Positions 40,301 through 52,176 of a stretch of DNA of 64,000 nucleotides are shown here, piece after piece. The position numbers and the translations under genes were made by a program. Below the pieces are notes generated by a model. It had not been told where the DNA came from. It made no database searches and saw only the letters and a list, made by a program, of their open reading frames with translations. The stretch's first letter is position 1. Each line of letters starts with the position of its first letter. Source of the DNA: Byssothecium circinans (Eukaryota > Ascomycota > Dothideomycetes > Pleosporales > Massarinaceae); contig ML976977.1 of assembly GCA_010015675.1 (NCBI GenBank), positions 1,782,908-1,846,907 of the forward strand, given 5' to 3'.

Positions 40301-41011
40301 GGTAGCTAGGTCAATCATGTCTTATAGGTTATCTATCTTATTATAATAGATTATCCTATCCTTAACTAATTCCTTTAGCCTATTGTAGAAGGCTATGCGC
40401 AATAGCGCACTATCCTAATTAATCTTTAATTATAGATACTTAAACTCTATTATATACTTAGCGACTAACTTCTCCTACTAGATCTAAGATATCTTTTACT
40501 TTGCCTAGGTCTTCTTGTTAAGTTTACTAAATACCTTCTAAATCTCTTCCTTAAATGCTATCTAGCTTTTAAAGATAGCCTTTATGTTATCTTTGCAATA
40601 CTTTATCTTGTTTATAAGATAGTTATCTATAAAGGGTTGTATCTAGGTAGCTGCCCTATCCTTTAGGTGCATACTAACGGCAAGGATCTTATCTTGTTCC
40701 CTTGTTATATAGTTGAACTGATAGTACAAATCTATATTAGTAAGGAATAGCTTTAAGCTATCTTATCCTCTATTATACTTTTCTAGCGCTGTAATCTTTC
40801 TATAGGGTACAGTATCCTTAGCCTAGAGTTAAGCAATTACCTATATTAACCTATTAATCTATTTAGCCTATTACTATATCTAGTTAGCCTAGTTAGCTAT
40901 TACTAATACTAGACTTAAAGCAGGTATTCTAATACTACTACTAATAGCACGTAGAGTAGTAAGAGCTACTATTTCATACGTTTAGGTTCTTAAACCTATA
41001 GGTAGTTAAAG
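34336..41011 (-). pseudogene. gag-pol relic of element E
   Basis: A minus-strand Ty3/gypsy polyprotein read through stops runs from gag near 40950 to the chromodomain near 35150. The RT box at 37479-37490 reads YLDN. The gag-protease linker (about 38900-39950) is the subfamily I version shared with A. The integrase-upstream segment (about 36290-36600) is the version shared with B. The mosaic relationship suggests past template switching between subfamilies. Stops occur in every domain. Confidence 0.75.
34619..35040 (+). pseudogene. Antisense accessory ORF relic in element E
   Basis: The plus-strand frame starts at ATG 34619 (MATG-stop-CAACI). A C-x2-C-x8-C cluster (CAACI through KCSLF) is followed by a charged helix-prone stretch (VSKEE, IEKEKK, VELAKLEAYKRSF, EVETLKSIETT). 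Position and layout match the antisense frames in B, C and D, although the sequence is divergent. Stops are mostly TAG/TAA replacing Gln or Trp. This copy preserves the Cys spacing best. Function unknown. Confidence 0.45.
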
Positions 41012-42541
41012 TGTTACCTAGGGGTATACTTACTAGGCCTAATCTATGTAAGGGGAGGTTAGTTAGTGTAAGGTATATATATTAGGTAACGTATTCCACC
41101 ACCGAAGCGGCCACACCGCCGAAGCGGCCACTTTTTGCTTGGCGGAAAATCAAAGATTCAACCTTTAATAACAATTTAAATATTAGAGCTATTAAGCTAA
41201 AATTTTAAATATAGATATATATAATATAAATATAAAGGATTATGAAAAAATATTCTAGGATTTCTAATAGCTTAGTAAGCTATATAAGTATAGAGAATAC
41301 TAAGCTACTTTTAGTATATAGCGTATAAATACCTACTAAACTAGCTAAATAAGTTATAATAACTTTAGAGCTAGTCTATATATAGATAATACACCTATTA
41401 GTACTTAAATTATAGCGTGCAGCCTAGACCTATTAGAGAATTAGCGTAGGGAGGGTAGAGATTCCTAAAATTAGAAAACTATAATTAAATATTTTATCTA
41501 GCTAGATATCCTTAGTTCTTTTCTTTTAATAAACTTTATATATATATATAGTAGTAATATAAATAGTTACCTATAAGAAAATAGCTTATATAAGCTTTAT
41601 TATAAGGCAGTGTTAAGATTTTTATAAAAACCTATATTAGGCTAGATCTTTTAGTTTTAGAGGTATTTAGTTACTTTAAACTTATATATAGCTTTATTTA
41701 GTATATATTATCTCTCTCCTAAGAAGGAAGTAGAGATATCTAATATATATAACTTTATTTAAAAGGTTTTTTATTTTTTCTTACCCCCTATCTTATACCT
41801 ACTATTATAGTATTAAATCTAGGCTGCACGCTATAATAACTTAATAGCTACTAACTAATATACTAATAAGTAAGTGCTAAAAGTTATATAGTATATTACT
41901 AACGTTTAGCTATTAATCTATAGGTAAAGGTAGGTTTTACCTAAGATTTCGTTTTTTACTAATAACTATTTTATTACGTAAGCTATAGCTATAAATTTAT
42001 AATAGCTATTAGTTTATATATATATCTACCTAGGTTTAAAATTTTAAAAGAAAATATTAAGGTTTGGCTTTGTTATTAAGATAATACTCTTTAATGTTCC
42101 TTGCCAAGAAAAAGTGGCCGCTTCGGTGGTGTGGCCGCTTCGGTGGTGGAATACGTTAGTAGGCTTTAGTAGTTTAAAAGGTAAACGTGCTAAAGTAACT
42201 AATTCTATAACAAACTATAGAATAACTAAGTATTAATCTAGGTAAGAGATAAACTATAGAGAGTTAACTATAAAGAATTAGAATTAGAAAGATAAAGGAA
42301 ATCTATCTAGTCTTTATACCGCTTATTTTATTCCCTTAATAAGTCCTTGATCTTATCTAGAGCCTCTACTCCTTTGATCCCTAGGATCTCTTCCTAATCC
42401 TAGGATCCTTAGGATCCTTAGGTCTTAGCTGGATCATGATTACGTAACTGACGCCCTAACCCTGCCTAGCGCCCTACTATCCAATACTCTCCCTAAGCGT
42501 ATCATTCCTGCGTAGCTGCGCTTATACATTGTCTTGTAACA
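41012..42541 (-). repeat. 5' LTR of element E, split by the TIR transposon
   Basis: LTR parts at 41012-41088 and 42157-42541 join at a TA that is duplicated around the insertion. Joined length without the second TA is 460 bp. The left edge is TGTTACCTAGG and the right edge GTCTTGTAACA. Confidence 0.88.
41089..42156. mobile_element. Non-autonomous TIR DNA transposon (TA duplication)
   Basis: This 1,068-bp element is flanked by TA (41087-41088 and 42157-42158). It has 48-bp terminal inverted repeats at 41089-41136 and 42109-42156 with one mismatch. Each TIR begins ACGTATTCC and contains two tandem copies of a 17-bp CACCGAAGCGGCC motif. The TA duplication points to the Tc1/mariner/pogo superfamily. 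The interior is AT-rich without a readable transposase and is shorter than fungal pogo-type elements (near 2 kb), so it is probably a deleted or MITE-like form. Unlike its surroundings, the TIRs keep GC-rich sequence, suggesting a later insertion. Mobilisation would need a transposase supplied elsewhere. Confidence 0.88.
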
Positions 42542-42546
42542 CAGCG

Positions 42547-44880
42547 CTGCTAGCTTTATCTTTAGGATATTAGCTAGAATCTGTAAATAGGGCAACTATA
42601 TTACTAATTAGTGTATCTAGCTGCAAGTTGCCTACAGAGATTAAAGGTTAGTTATCTAAATTACCTTATAGGGGGTTGCTATTTTTAATAATATCTCTAG
42701 TTAGGAGAGGAGTGTCTAGGCGGCGCACAGTATTAGAACTGTAATAGATAGTTAGATTTTCTACAGTAGCAGCTATAGGAGTTTTAGAGTTAATGTACAA
42801 GGGGTCAAGGACATTAGGTAAAAGGGCCTAAAGTTTAGATATGCATACTACGGGCTTATTATTCTAAGCGTTGATAACCTCTGCTAATATTTAGCGCTCT
42901 TTAATAGATATATCTAGTATAAACTCGTCTATCCTTATTAGGATAGGTTAGTTACGTAAAGTATTATTTAAACTAGTGTTCCTAGCTTAATTAATATCCC
43001 TATTAATCTAGCCCATTTAAGTAGGAGTAGTTAGTAGAGTAGGCGTAGAGGTATATTAATTATTAGATATACTAGGTAGTTCTTAATATAAATAGTTCTA
43101 TATATATATTAACATGCTAACTATTAACAGGCACTGCCTACCCTTACCTTGGTAGCTTCGATCGCAGAACTAAGTATTTAAGCTACCTTTATATAGCAAG
43201 TAATACTCGCTAGAGTAGACTTAACTTTAGTCGTAAGAGCTACGCTTATTAAAGGGATATAAATAATACAGGCGGACGCTAATTAGCTAAGGGGTAATAA
43301 AAGATAAGATTTATGCTACGCTAGTACTCTAGACGCCTAAATAGAAAGGAGTAGAAAGGATATAATAGTAAGTATAAAGTAAGTTATACTCTAGTAGGGA
43401 GATAGAGAACTAAACTTAATATAAATATTAATTATAGATATTTATACCTTAGCCTATATCCCTTGTTTATGCTCTTTCTATATTTTATATCTAACTACTT
43501 CTATTGGCATGCCTTCCTCCTATATTGTCGAACACGGCTGCAAGAGTAATCCCCCGTAGAGAGGTGCGTGTATATATAGAAGCTTAATATTTAGTACAGG
43601 TATAATACCTATAGTATAGGAATATCTGGCTTAGGCTAAAATAGTATTATTTAGAGGGGAGAAATATCCTAGAAAATAAACTAAAACTATTAGAAAGATT
43701 CTAGTTATTTATTAAAAAATTATTGAAAAATTATTAAAAAATTAATAAATTACTTATACCTCCTTAGGGCGACGATTAGACGCCTATTAGCTAATTATTA
43801 ATCTACACTAAACTAGCCGCGAATTAGTTATGAGTTGGATAACTCTTAAGATGAATAGCTAGCTAGTAACTAATATAAATTAATAGCTAGCCTATACTAA
43901 TAGAATAACCTACTCTTTATATCTTCTTAGACTACAGTATTAATAAACTAGTAGCCTAAGTCCTATAATAGTAGGGCCTAAAACGTATATACCTACCCCC
44001 TATACTAAGTACTACTTACTACTCTAATTACCTAGACTGCCTTACTATTATAACGTGTACCTCTTCTATAGAATTTATTTAAATAACTAAATTATTATAA
44101 TTACGTAATTAATACCCCTTGTTTACCTTAGTACTACGCTAGTTAATAGTTATTAGGTTGTATTGCTAACGTATAGTTTTTATTAACCCTCTATAGTAGT
44201 TAAACGTATCTTATAGAATATTACCTAACCTTACTAAATCTCTAGCGTTATTATCTTATAAGAAAGCGCGACTCTTTTAAACCTACTAGTGACCTTATTC
44301 TAAGGATCTAGCTTCTTCTATCCCTTTACACTCTTAGCTAGTAAGGAGGATAGAGTATAATATTAGCTAGGACATACTACTCTATATAGTAAAAGTATTA
44401 AAGTCTCTAACAGATTTAGAGCTTTTAGACATATATAGGAGAGAGGCGCGTTTATCTTAATAGGTAATATATATTTATACTAACGTTTAAGTAGCTAAAT
44501 TATAGTAAATGCGACGTCTAACCTAGCCTTTCTACTAAAATTATCTATAAAACCTCCCCACCTTTAAATGCTCTAGCTATTATTATTAATATTTTGAATA
44601 CTAGAGGATCCCTTAAAGTTCACTAGACATTAGATAATAATTTAGGGAATATTTTTATTAGCAAGGTTAGAACGGAGGAGAGCAAGAGCAGAGATAAGTT
44701 AGTAATAGTATCGTAGGAGACTAGTTAGTAGTATTATTTAGTTAGAGCTATTAGAATAAGATATATTATAAATAAGTAGATTAAGAGAAGGCTAGTTTAT
44801 ATTAGATAATTATGCTATATACTAAAATATATATATAGCTCCTCTAAGAGAGTTATTGTTATAAAGGGTAAAGTCTAACT
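42547..44880. other. AT-rich pre-insertion sequence, nothing recognised
   Basis: RIP-like composition throughout. A short AT-only stretch of ATTAAAAA-type words lies at about 43690-43745. A patch near 43510-43570 is less depleted of CG. No readable frame or repeat match within the window. Confidence 0.4.
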
Positions 44881-45196
44881 TCTATATAGTTCTATTAGGA
44901 AGACTTTCCTTAGGACTAAATTAGACGCGACTATAGTTTAAGCATCTTATAATATTAGTTTAAAGATATGACTAGTCTAAGATCCTAATACGTTAGTTCT
45001 ATAAATAACCCTAGATACTTTCTATAAGGTTGCTTAACTAGAGTAAAGGGAGTCTCTATGATACTATCAGCCTATTAAGATACCTATAGAGTACTTATTT
45101 AATTCTCTAAAGTATGCTCTATACTTAATAGGACTAGTTTAAGTTAGCTATATATTATTACTATAAAGGAATATCTTAATCTTTTACACAGTATTC
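44881..45196 (+). pseudogene. Unrecognised coding fragment cut by element C
   Basis: A plus-strand frame reads through stops with KIPIEYLFNSLKYALYLIGLV near 45080-45130 and ILIFYTVFLS just before the element C target site. The interrupted rest would begin at 52670, where I see no clear continuation. Family not recognised. Confidence 0.3.
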
Positions 45197-45201
45197 CTTA
45201 G

Positions 45202-45680
45202 TATTACGAATAGAAGGATATAGGGTATCCAGAGCTAGATAATACAGCGCAAGAGGTGTTAAGGCCAGAGGATGGCGGCACAATGATGCGTGGGGTAGGG
45301 TTATGTCAGCAGGTTAAGTAACGTGCTTAGTGTGCTACGTACCAAGAGGACGTAGCAGACGTAGCGCTTGCTGCTTAGTCTAATACGTGTGCTATAGACG
45401 TAGCAGACATAGCAGACGTAGTAAACAAAACAAAGAAGTAGGTATAAGAGATAGGATAGGTTTCCTTTATCTTTTAGTTTCTAGTTCTTCGTAGTTAACT
45501 CTCTATAGTTCATCTCTTACCTAGATTAATACTTAGTTATTCTATAGTTAGTTATAGAATTAGTTTACTTTATACATTTACCTCTTGAATTACTAAAGCC
45601 TACTACCTAACGTATATACTATATACTAACCTTCCTCCCCTCACATGGATTAGGCTAGGCTAGTATACCCCTTAGTAATA
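45202..45680 (+). repeat. 5' LTR of element C
   Basis: Starts TATTACGAATAG (TGTTA after G-to-A) and ends TTAGTAATA. The U3 includes 9-bp GACGTAGCA repeats at 45349-45365 and 45397-45423. GTAGTTAA at 45491-45498 is complementary (with wobble) to the primer-binding octamer TTGACTAC at 45683-45690. Confidence 0.9.
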
Positions 45681-48600
45681 CTTTGACTACCTATAGGTTC
45701 AAGAACCTAAACATACATAATAGCAGCTCCTACTACCCTACGTGCTGCTAGTAGTAGTGCTAGTACACCTGCTTTAAGTCTAGCATTAGTAATAGCTAAC
45801 TAGGCCAACTAGATATAGTAATAGGCTGAATAAATTAACAGATTAATGCAAGTAATTGCTTAACTCTAGGCTAAGGACACTATACCCCGTGGAAAGATTG
45901 CGGCGCTAGAGAAGTATAATAGAGGATAAGATAGCTTAAAGCTATTCCTTACTAACATGGATTTGTACTGTTAATTTAATGCCCTAATAGAGGATTCGGA
46001 CAAAATCCTCGCGGCTAGCATGCACCTAAAGGATAAGGCAGCTACGTAGATGCAACCCTTCATGGACGACTATCTCATAAATAAGATAAGGCATTATAAA
46101 GATAACACGAAGACCATCTTTAAAAGCTAGATGGCGTTTAAAGATGAGATTTAGAAGGTGTTTAAAGAACTTAATGAAGAGACCTAGGTAGAGTAAAAGA
46201 TATCTTGAATCTAGCAGGATAGGTTAGTTACTAGATATGTGATAGAGTTCAAATAACTGCAGTTAAAGATTAATTAGGATGATGCACCGTTGCACACAGC
46301 CTTCTACAATAGGCTAAAGGAAACTATCAAGGATAGCATAATCTATTACAATAAGCTAGAAGACTTATAAGATATAATTAACCTAGCCACCTAAATTAAT
46401 AACAGGCTCTACGAAAGAGTAATGCAGAAGAAATAATGGGATATAATGATTATTCCTAACTCTAGAAGATACAGAAAGCTAAAGACACCACGGTATGACC
46501 ATAACAGCGATATAGTAATAACAGATAAAGTCTAATAAAGGAAGTAGTTTAATAAAGGTAAGGGAAGATAGCTAGATGGCCTAACCTATAAATAACGCTA
46601 GGAACGCTTTAAGAAGAAAGCATGTCTCTAATGTAGTGAAGTAGGACACTTCCATAGAGACTACCTAAAGAACTAGGGCTAAGCAAGTAAGCTTAGAGTG
46701 GTTAAGATTAGGATGATTAAGTTTAAGATAATAGGACCTAAGGAGAATAAATTAAAGGTGTAGTACTAACAGCCTACTCCTTACCTACCTCTAGAAGTAG
46801 ATTAAGTAATAGAATCATCTAATAGCGAAGTTAGTAATATAGAATCCATCCTAGCCTAAATAACTTAACCCTTGAACTAGATAGATGACTATGAGGTCCT
46901 TTAATAGCTTAAAGATGATCTATGCTAGATGTGTAGAGATAACACACATAAAGGTGAAACGTATACCTAAGATACGCTAGTACGCGGAAGCTACGCTAAC
47001 GAAGTAGTAGTAGTAGTAATAAAGGAGTAAGGTCCATAGATAAAAGTATAATAGATTAAGATTAATAATAAACACGACGAAGTTAAGTAGTATAACTGCA
47101 TGAGGGAGGACTACGTCCCCTACCTATAGGAAAGATAAAGCGTGTGATACACGCCTAGATAAGCCTCTTACGCCCTTCTCCTAAAGAAGGACTATATAGA
47201 AGATAACTGCTACGTATACTACTTTAAGTACTAGTAGAAATAGCATGAACGCTTAGGTTAGAATAGGTACTATAATACGCACTACTAACTACACTAGCTT
47301 AGTAAGTATGTAGCAGGATACTAGCTAGCCAGATGAATGCATAGGGAAGTAATAGTATATAAGAATAACGCATGTCTCTACTATTACCCTATAGGACATC
47401 CTTTAGACAAAGGACATGAGGAGCTTAAGTAGAATAAGTGTAAGGCACTCCTAGGATACATGTTCCACCTCCTCTTAAAGGAAGAAGTAGCATAGATAAG
47501 GCATGGAGCTAACCATGGGCTGCTACCCCCTTCTAAGTACTTAGCAACGGTATACTAATGATACGAATTCCTGGCTCTTCTTAATAAGACTAAGGAGGAC
47601 GCGTTTAGATGAAAGATGACGCTTACGCAATAGATATAGCGAATGTTACTAGAAACGCAACACTAGCTACGAGGCTATCTAGAGGATAGGGCTGCTAGAG
47701 ATAATATCTCGTATACTTAGACTATAAGATACCTACCTAGAGCTATTATTAGGGAGAGTTATAATAACCTACCCTATAAATAGTGCTTTAATGACATATG
47801 TTAAGCATACCTCTTAGAGAAACTTAGGAAAGGTTTCCCGTGATAAAATGATATTAAGGTAGAATACGCTCATTTACCTTAGAGAGCATGCTATATAGAT
47901 GACTATCAGATTCATCTATATAAGGAATAAGTAGTAGGAAGGTCCTAGGAAGGACCCTAGGAGTTAAAAAACTAGGAAGCTACTAGGGATAGGGTCACGC
48001 TAGTAAGAGCATTCCTACGACGACCCTATATAACGTACGACACCTAGATCTACTAGTTTATTAATTAAAGATAGAGGTGCACGTATAAGGACGTAGACTT
48101 ATAGCACTAATAGATAGTAGAGCTACTTAGATAATTATCTCCCTATAAGTAGTTAAGAAATATAATATACCCTATTAAGATAAGGAACGTCTAATACAAG
48201 TAGTATTAGCTAATAATAGACTAATATCCTATAGCAACAGATTCTTAAGGTTAGAGACCTAAGAAGTATCATTCTACGTACTTAAAATTAAGGATATAAT
48301 ATCCCTTAACATTATAGATCTTAGTAAAGAAGACATATTAATTAGTTATAATTAGCTTAGGAAGCATAATCCTACTATAGATTAGTAGAAAGGTACTATA
48401 TTTAGCTAAGAACTAGCGCGCAAGGTTACTAGAACACGCTATAAAAGATTAAGCCTAGTAATCTAGAGCTTACCTAGTTAGACTAGACAGATTAGTAAGA
48501 TATCACCTTATAAGATTAAGAGAATCTATAAGAAGGACCCTTTATAAATAGGAGTTATTTAGATACGGAAAGTTACGCCTATAAAGGATGAACCCTAACT

Positions 48601-51600
48601 AATGATACTACTAGAATATGAGGAGTTTCAAGACCTATTTAAGGAAATAGAAGAAACCGTATTACTAGATTACTAGGAATAGGATTACGAGATTTACCTA
48701 GAAGAAGGCGCGAAGCTGCGCCTAGGACTAATATATCCGCTTACTCTAGACTAGTAGTTGGAACTGCGAGAGTACATTAAGAAGAACTTAAAGTAAGGAT
48801 ATATATAAGAGAGTACTAGCCTAATAGCTTCACTAATTCTCTTTATCCTAAAAAAAAATAGAAAGCTATAACTCTGTGTAGATTATAGACAGCTAAACTA
48901 CGTTATAAGGAAGAACTATTACCCTCTTCCTCTAATCTAGGAACTTATAGACTGCCTCTAAGAAGTTAAGTAGATCATGAAATTTAATATATAAGATAGA
49001 TTCTATTAAATATAGATAGCTAAGGGCTTTAAATAGCTAACTACCTTTAAGACTTAGTATAGACTATATAAGTATATAGTTATGCCCTTTAGACTAATAA
49101 ACGCACCTACGACATTTTAGGTACTTATTAATAGAGCACTTTATAAATACTTAGACGTTTTTGTAACTGCGTACCTAGATAATATACTAGTGTATACTTT
49201 AGGAACGCTTAAAGATTATATTAAATACGTTAAAAAGATGCTTAGGAAGCTTAGGGAGTATTAATTACCCCTATAGCTAGAAAAGTGCGAATTCCACGTT
49301 ATGGAGATGGATTACTTAGGATTTGTCATCTTATGAGAAGGCATCGCCATAGACCTAAAGAAAGTTAGGGCTATATAGGATATAAAGATACCTAAAATAG
49401 TTAAAGACGTGTAATCCTTTTTAGGATTTACGAACTTCTATTAGAAGTTTATTTAGGGATACTTAAAGACTACGGCACCTCTTACAGAGATTGCTAAGAA
49501 AGAAAAGGGATTCTATTAGGGATAGGAATAATAGAAGGCCTTTAAGAAGCTTAAAGAATTATTCTTATCAGCCCCTATATTATAGATGCACGACCTAGAA
49601 TGGCCACTGCGAGTAGAAACGGATGCATTAGATTTTACCCTAGGAGCGATTCTCTCATAGCAAGGTAATGATAAGAAGTGGAGACTAGTGTTCTACTACT
49701 TACAAAAGTTTATAAGCGCGGAGCTTAACTATAACGTTTATAATAAGGAACTACTAGTGATAGTAGATGCCTTTAAATAATAGTAAGCCTAGTTAGTTAG
49801 CGCTAAATATTAGGTAGAGGTGTATTTAGATTACTAAAACCTAATAAGTTTTATAATGACTAAGAAACTTAACTAATAACAAGTTAGGTGGGCTAAGATA
49901 ATAGTAGACTATAACTTTAAAGTATACTATTACCTAGGATTGCTAAACAAAGCGGTGGACGTCCTTAGCTAAAGATCTAACCTTTAGGAAATAGATAGAC
50001 CTATCACGCATGACGCGGTCCTACGGAAGGACAAAGATGGTAATCTAGGCTATAACTAGCCATAACTATTTAAAGGAACTCTAGTTAAACGATTAGCTAA
50101 GGTAACTAAGGTCACATAGTTATAGGATAAGAAGCTTAATAAGCTTACCTAAGAGCCTAATGGACGCAGACGAGTCTAAGGAGATAGAGCGCAAATGCTT
50201 ATCTAAAGGCTACATGAGTCTAAGGAATATGGATACCCTAGGATCAATAAAATAGTTTAATAGATTTTAAATGAATACTTAATCCCTAATATACGAAAAA
50301 TAGTTTAGAACGTGATAGGTAACTGTTTAGCCTATTTAAAGAATAAGCCTAAGAGATATAAGCCCTATAGATTACTCTAATCGCTAGAACTACCTACACG
50401 CCCATGGATTAGTGTTATAATAGACTTTATTATAAAGCTCCTAAAATCATTAGAACCTAGATTAGCACGGCTATGTAACTTAATATTAGTAATCATTAAC
50501 TGATTAACTAAAGCATTAATATTTATACTAATGGAAGAAATGGTTACAGCCAAAGAAATAGCTTATAAAGTAACTAAGGCACTTGTTAGTTAACATAGTG
50601 TGCTAGAATAGTTTATTACTAACCATAGAATACTATTTACCTCTAAGTATTAGAGTACATTCCTAGCAAGGCTTAGAGTTAATAAGAAGCTTTCAACTAG
50701 CTTCCACCCATAGATAGATAGTTAGATGGAATAAACGAACTAGACACTAGAATAATATCTAAGGATGTACACTAATAAGCTATAGGACAACTAGGTTAAA
50801 CTCTTGCTAACAGCATAATTAGCCTATAATAGCACGAGATCCTTAATGACAGGATACTCGCCGCACTACGCGAATTATAGGTATGAGCCAATTACTTATT
50901 AAAATCCTAAGGACGTTAAAAGTCTTTTAGCTAGAGCTAATAACAAAGCAAGATTACTTCACGAATTACATAATAATTTAAGCTGATAAATTACTTAAAG
51001 GAACCTTACGACAGCTAGATTTGTAAATAAGAAAAGGCTTAAGGGACTAACCTTTAAAGAGGGGGATAAAGTTTTCCTATCATAAAAAAATTTAAAAACT
51101 AAATAACTATATAATAAACTAGATAACCTCTAAATAGGACTATTCTAGATCCTAGAGGTTAAAAGACTAGTAACATTTAAACTAGAGCTCCCTAAAAGCA
51201 TGCGTATATACCCTATCTTTTATAAATCACTCCTTAAACTAGTACTACTAGACGCCAAAATTAAGATAAGATTCAAACTTAAAGATGAAGACTATAAGGT
51301 TAAAGAAATTAAGGACCTACAAAGATTTAAATGTTAGTAGAAGTACTTAGTTAAGTGGAAAGACTAGCTAAATAGCTAGAATACCTAGGAACTAATACGG
51401 AATCTTATAGGCTATAAGGATTTAGTAAGGGGTTATTACTAACGGCATCTAAGGGTAGTAATTCTAGGTTTGCTAGATAAGTAGAGAAGTTAAAAGATAA
51501 GGAAGGATTAAAAGAAGGATTAGTAAAAGAAGAAAGATTAGCCTATAGCTAGCCTAGGTTAGTTAGTAATTTAGATTGCGGCGGTAAAGGAGTTTTAGTA

Positions 51601-52176
51601 GCACCTATATAAGATTCCCTAGTAGAGCCCTTCTAAATACCTATCTTCTTCTTAAGAGCCTCTAGCTTAGTAATAGATACCTTCTTATCTACAAATAACT
51701 CCTACTCCTTATTAGTAGTTAAGTCTAACTAATCTTCTAGGTCTAACTTTTAATAATTAAGCTTAACCTTACGTTACTTAACCTCTTAAAGCTTATGATA
51801 AAGCTATTAACGCTTCTAAGTAAGGGTAGCAAACTCTTCCTTAGAAGGAAAGAGAGAATACTTTACCCTAGCTAAAACGCACTCTACACAATTGCCCTCT
51901 AGTAATAAGAGGTAATGAAGGCTCTTCTTATAATAATAATAACATAGTTTCACCATAACATAGTCCATAGCTTAAATACGGGCGAGGTAGGATTATTTAT
52001 AGTTAGATGATAAGACCTTAGGCATAGTTAGGTAGGAGATTATGAAACATCTAAGGAGGATATAATCTTATAGTTAATAGGGGAGACGGGCGCTTCTTAT
52101 ACTAGCTACAGGCGGAAGCGGCGTAGCTGCTAGACCTCTTTAGTTATTAGGATAATAACCCTAAAGAGGGGGATAA
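45681..52176 (+). pseudogene. gag-pol relic of element C with chromodomain
   Basis: gag is readable from about 45710 (AALEKYNRG, MHLKDKAAT, MQPFMDDYLINK). The zinc knuckle lies at 46623-46664 (C-x2-C-x4-H-x4, last Cys now Tyr). A linker of roughly 1.3 kb rich in His, Cys and Tyr follows. The protease motif ALIDSRAT is at 48103-48129 (family D-S-G-A). The RT box YLDN is at 49172-49183, RNase H ETDALDF is near 49610, and the integrase core includes IDFIIK near 50420. The chromodomain at about 51285-51430 shows DYKVKEI, KYLVKWKD and NLIGYKDLV. A chromodomain commonly directs integration to heterochromatin. That fits the nested arrangement but is inference here. Dead copy. Confidence 0.82.
51560..51968 (-). 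pseudogene. Antisense accessory ORF relic in element C
   Basis: A minus-strand frame from ATG 51968 (MDYVMVKLCYYYYKK) has a Cys pair NCVECVLARVKYSLFPS (third Cys probably now Tyr). A charged coiled-coil-like stretch follows (EEFATL, LDLEDWLDL-like, EQELFVDKKVSITKLEAL-like once stops are passed). It lies between chromodomain and 3' LTR, as in B, D and E, and its frame can be followed into the antisense of the chromodomain. Few stops interrupt it compared with the sense polyprotein. Function unknown: an element protein, a captured gene or a chance frame are all possible. Confidence 0.48.

Larger units (their letters stand above)
33876..42541 (-). mobile_element. Ty3/gypsy chromovirus element E, full length, with nested TIR element
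   Basis: Minus-strand element with type I LTRs. The 5' LTR (right) is split by a 1,068-bp DNA transposon. Flanks are TAGTG (33871-33875) and CAGCG (42542-42546), a 5-bp duplication whose two differences are both C-to-T. Internal order is gag to chromodomain from right to left. After removing the nested element and its TA duplication, the 5' LTR is 460 bp, equal to the 3' LTR. It is inactive through RIP stops. Confidence 0.87.

Noticed and set aside
43690..43745. AT-only tract as a possible replication origin or centromere element
   Set aside because: It is short and simple, with no supporting repeats, so composition alone is not evidence in this block.
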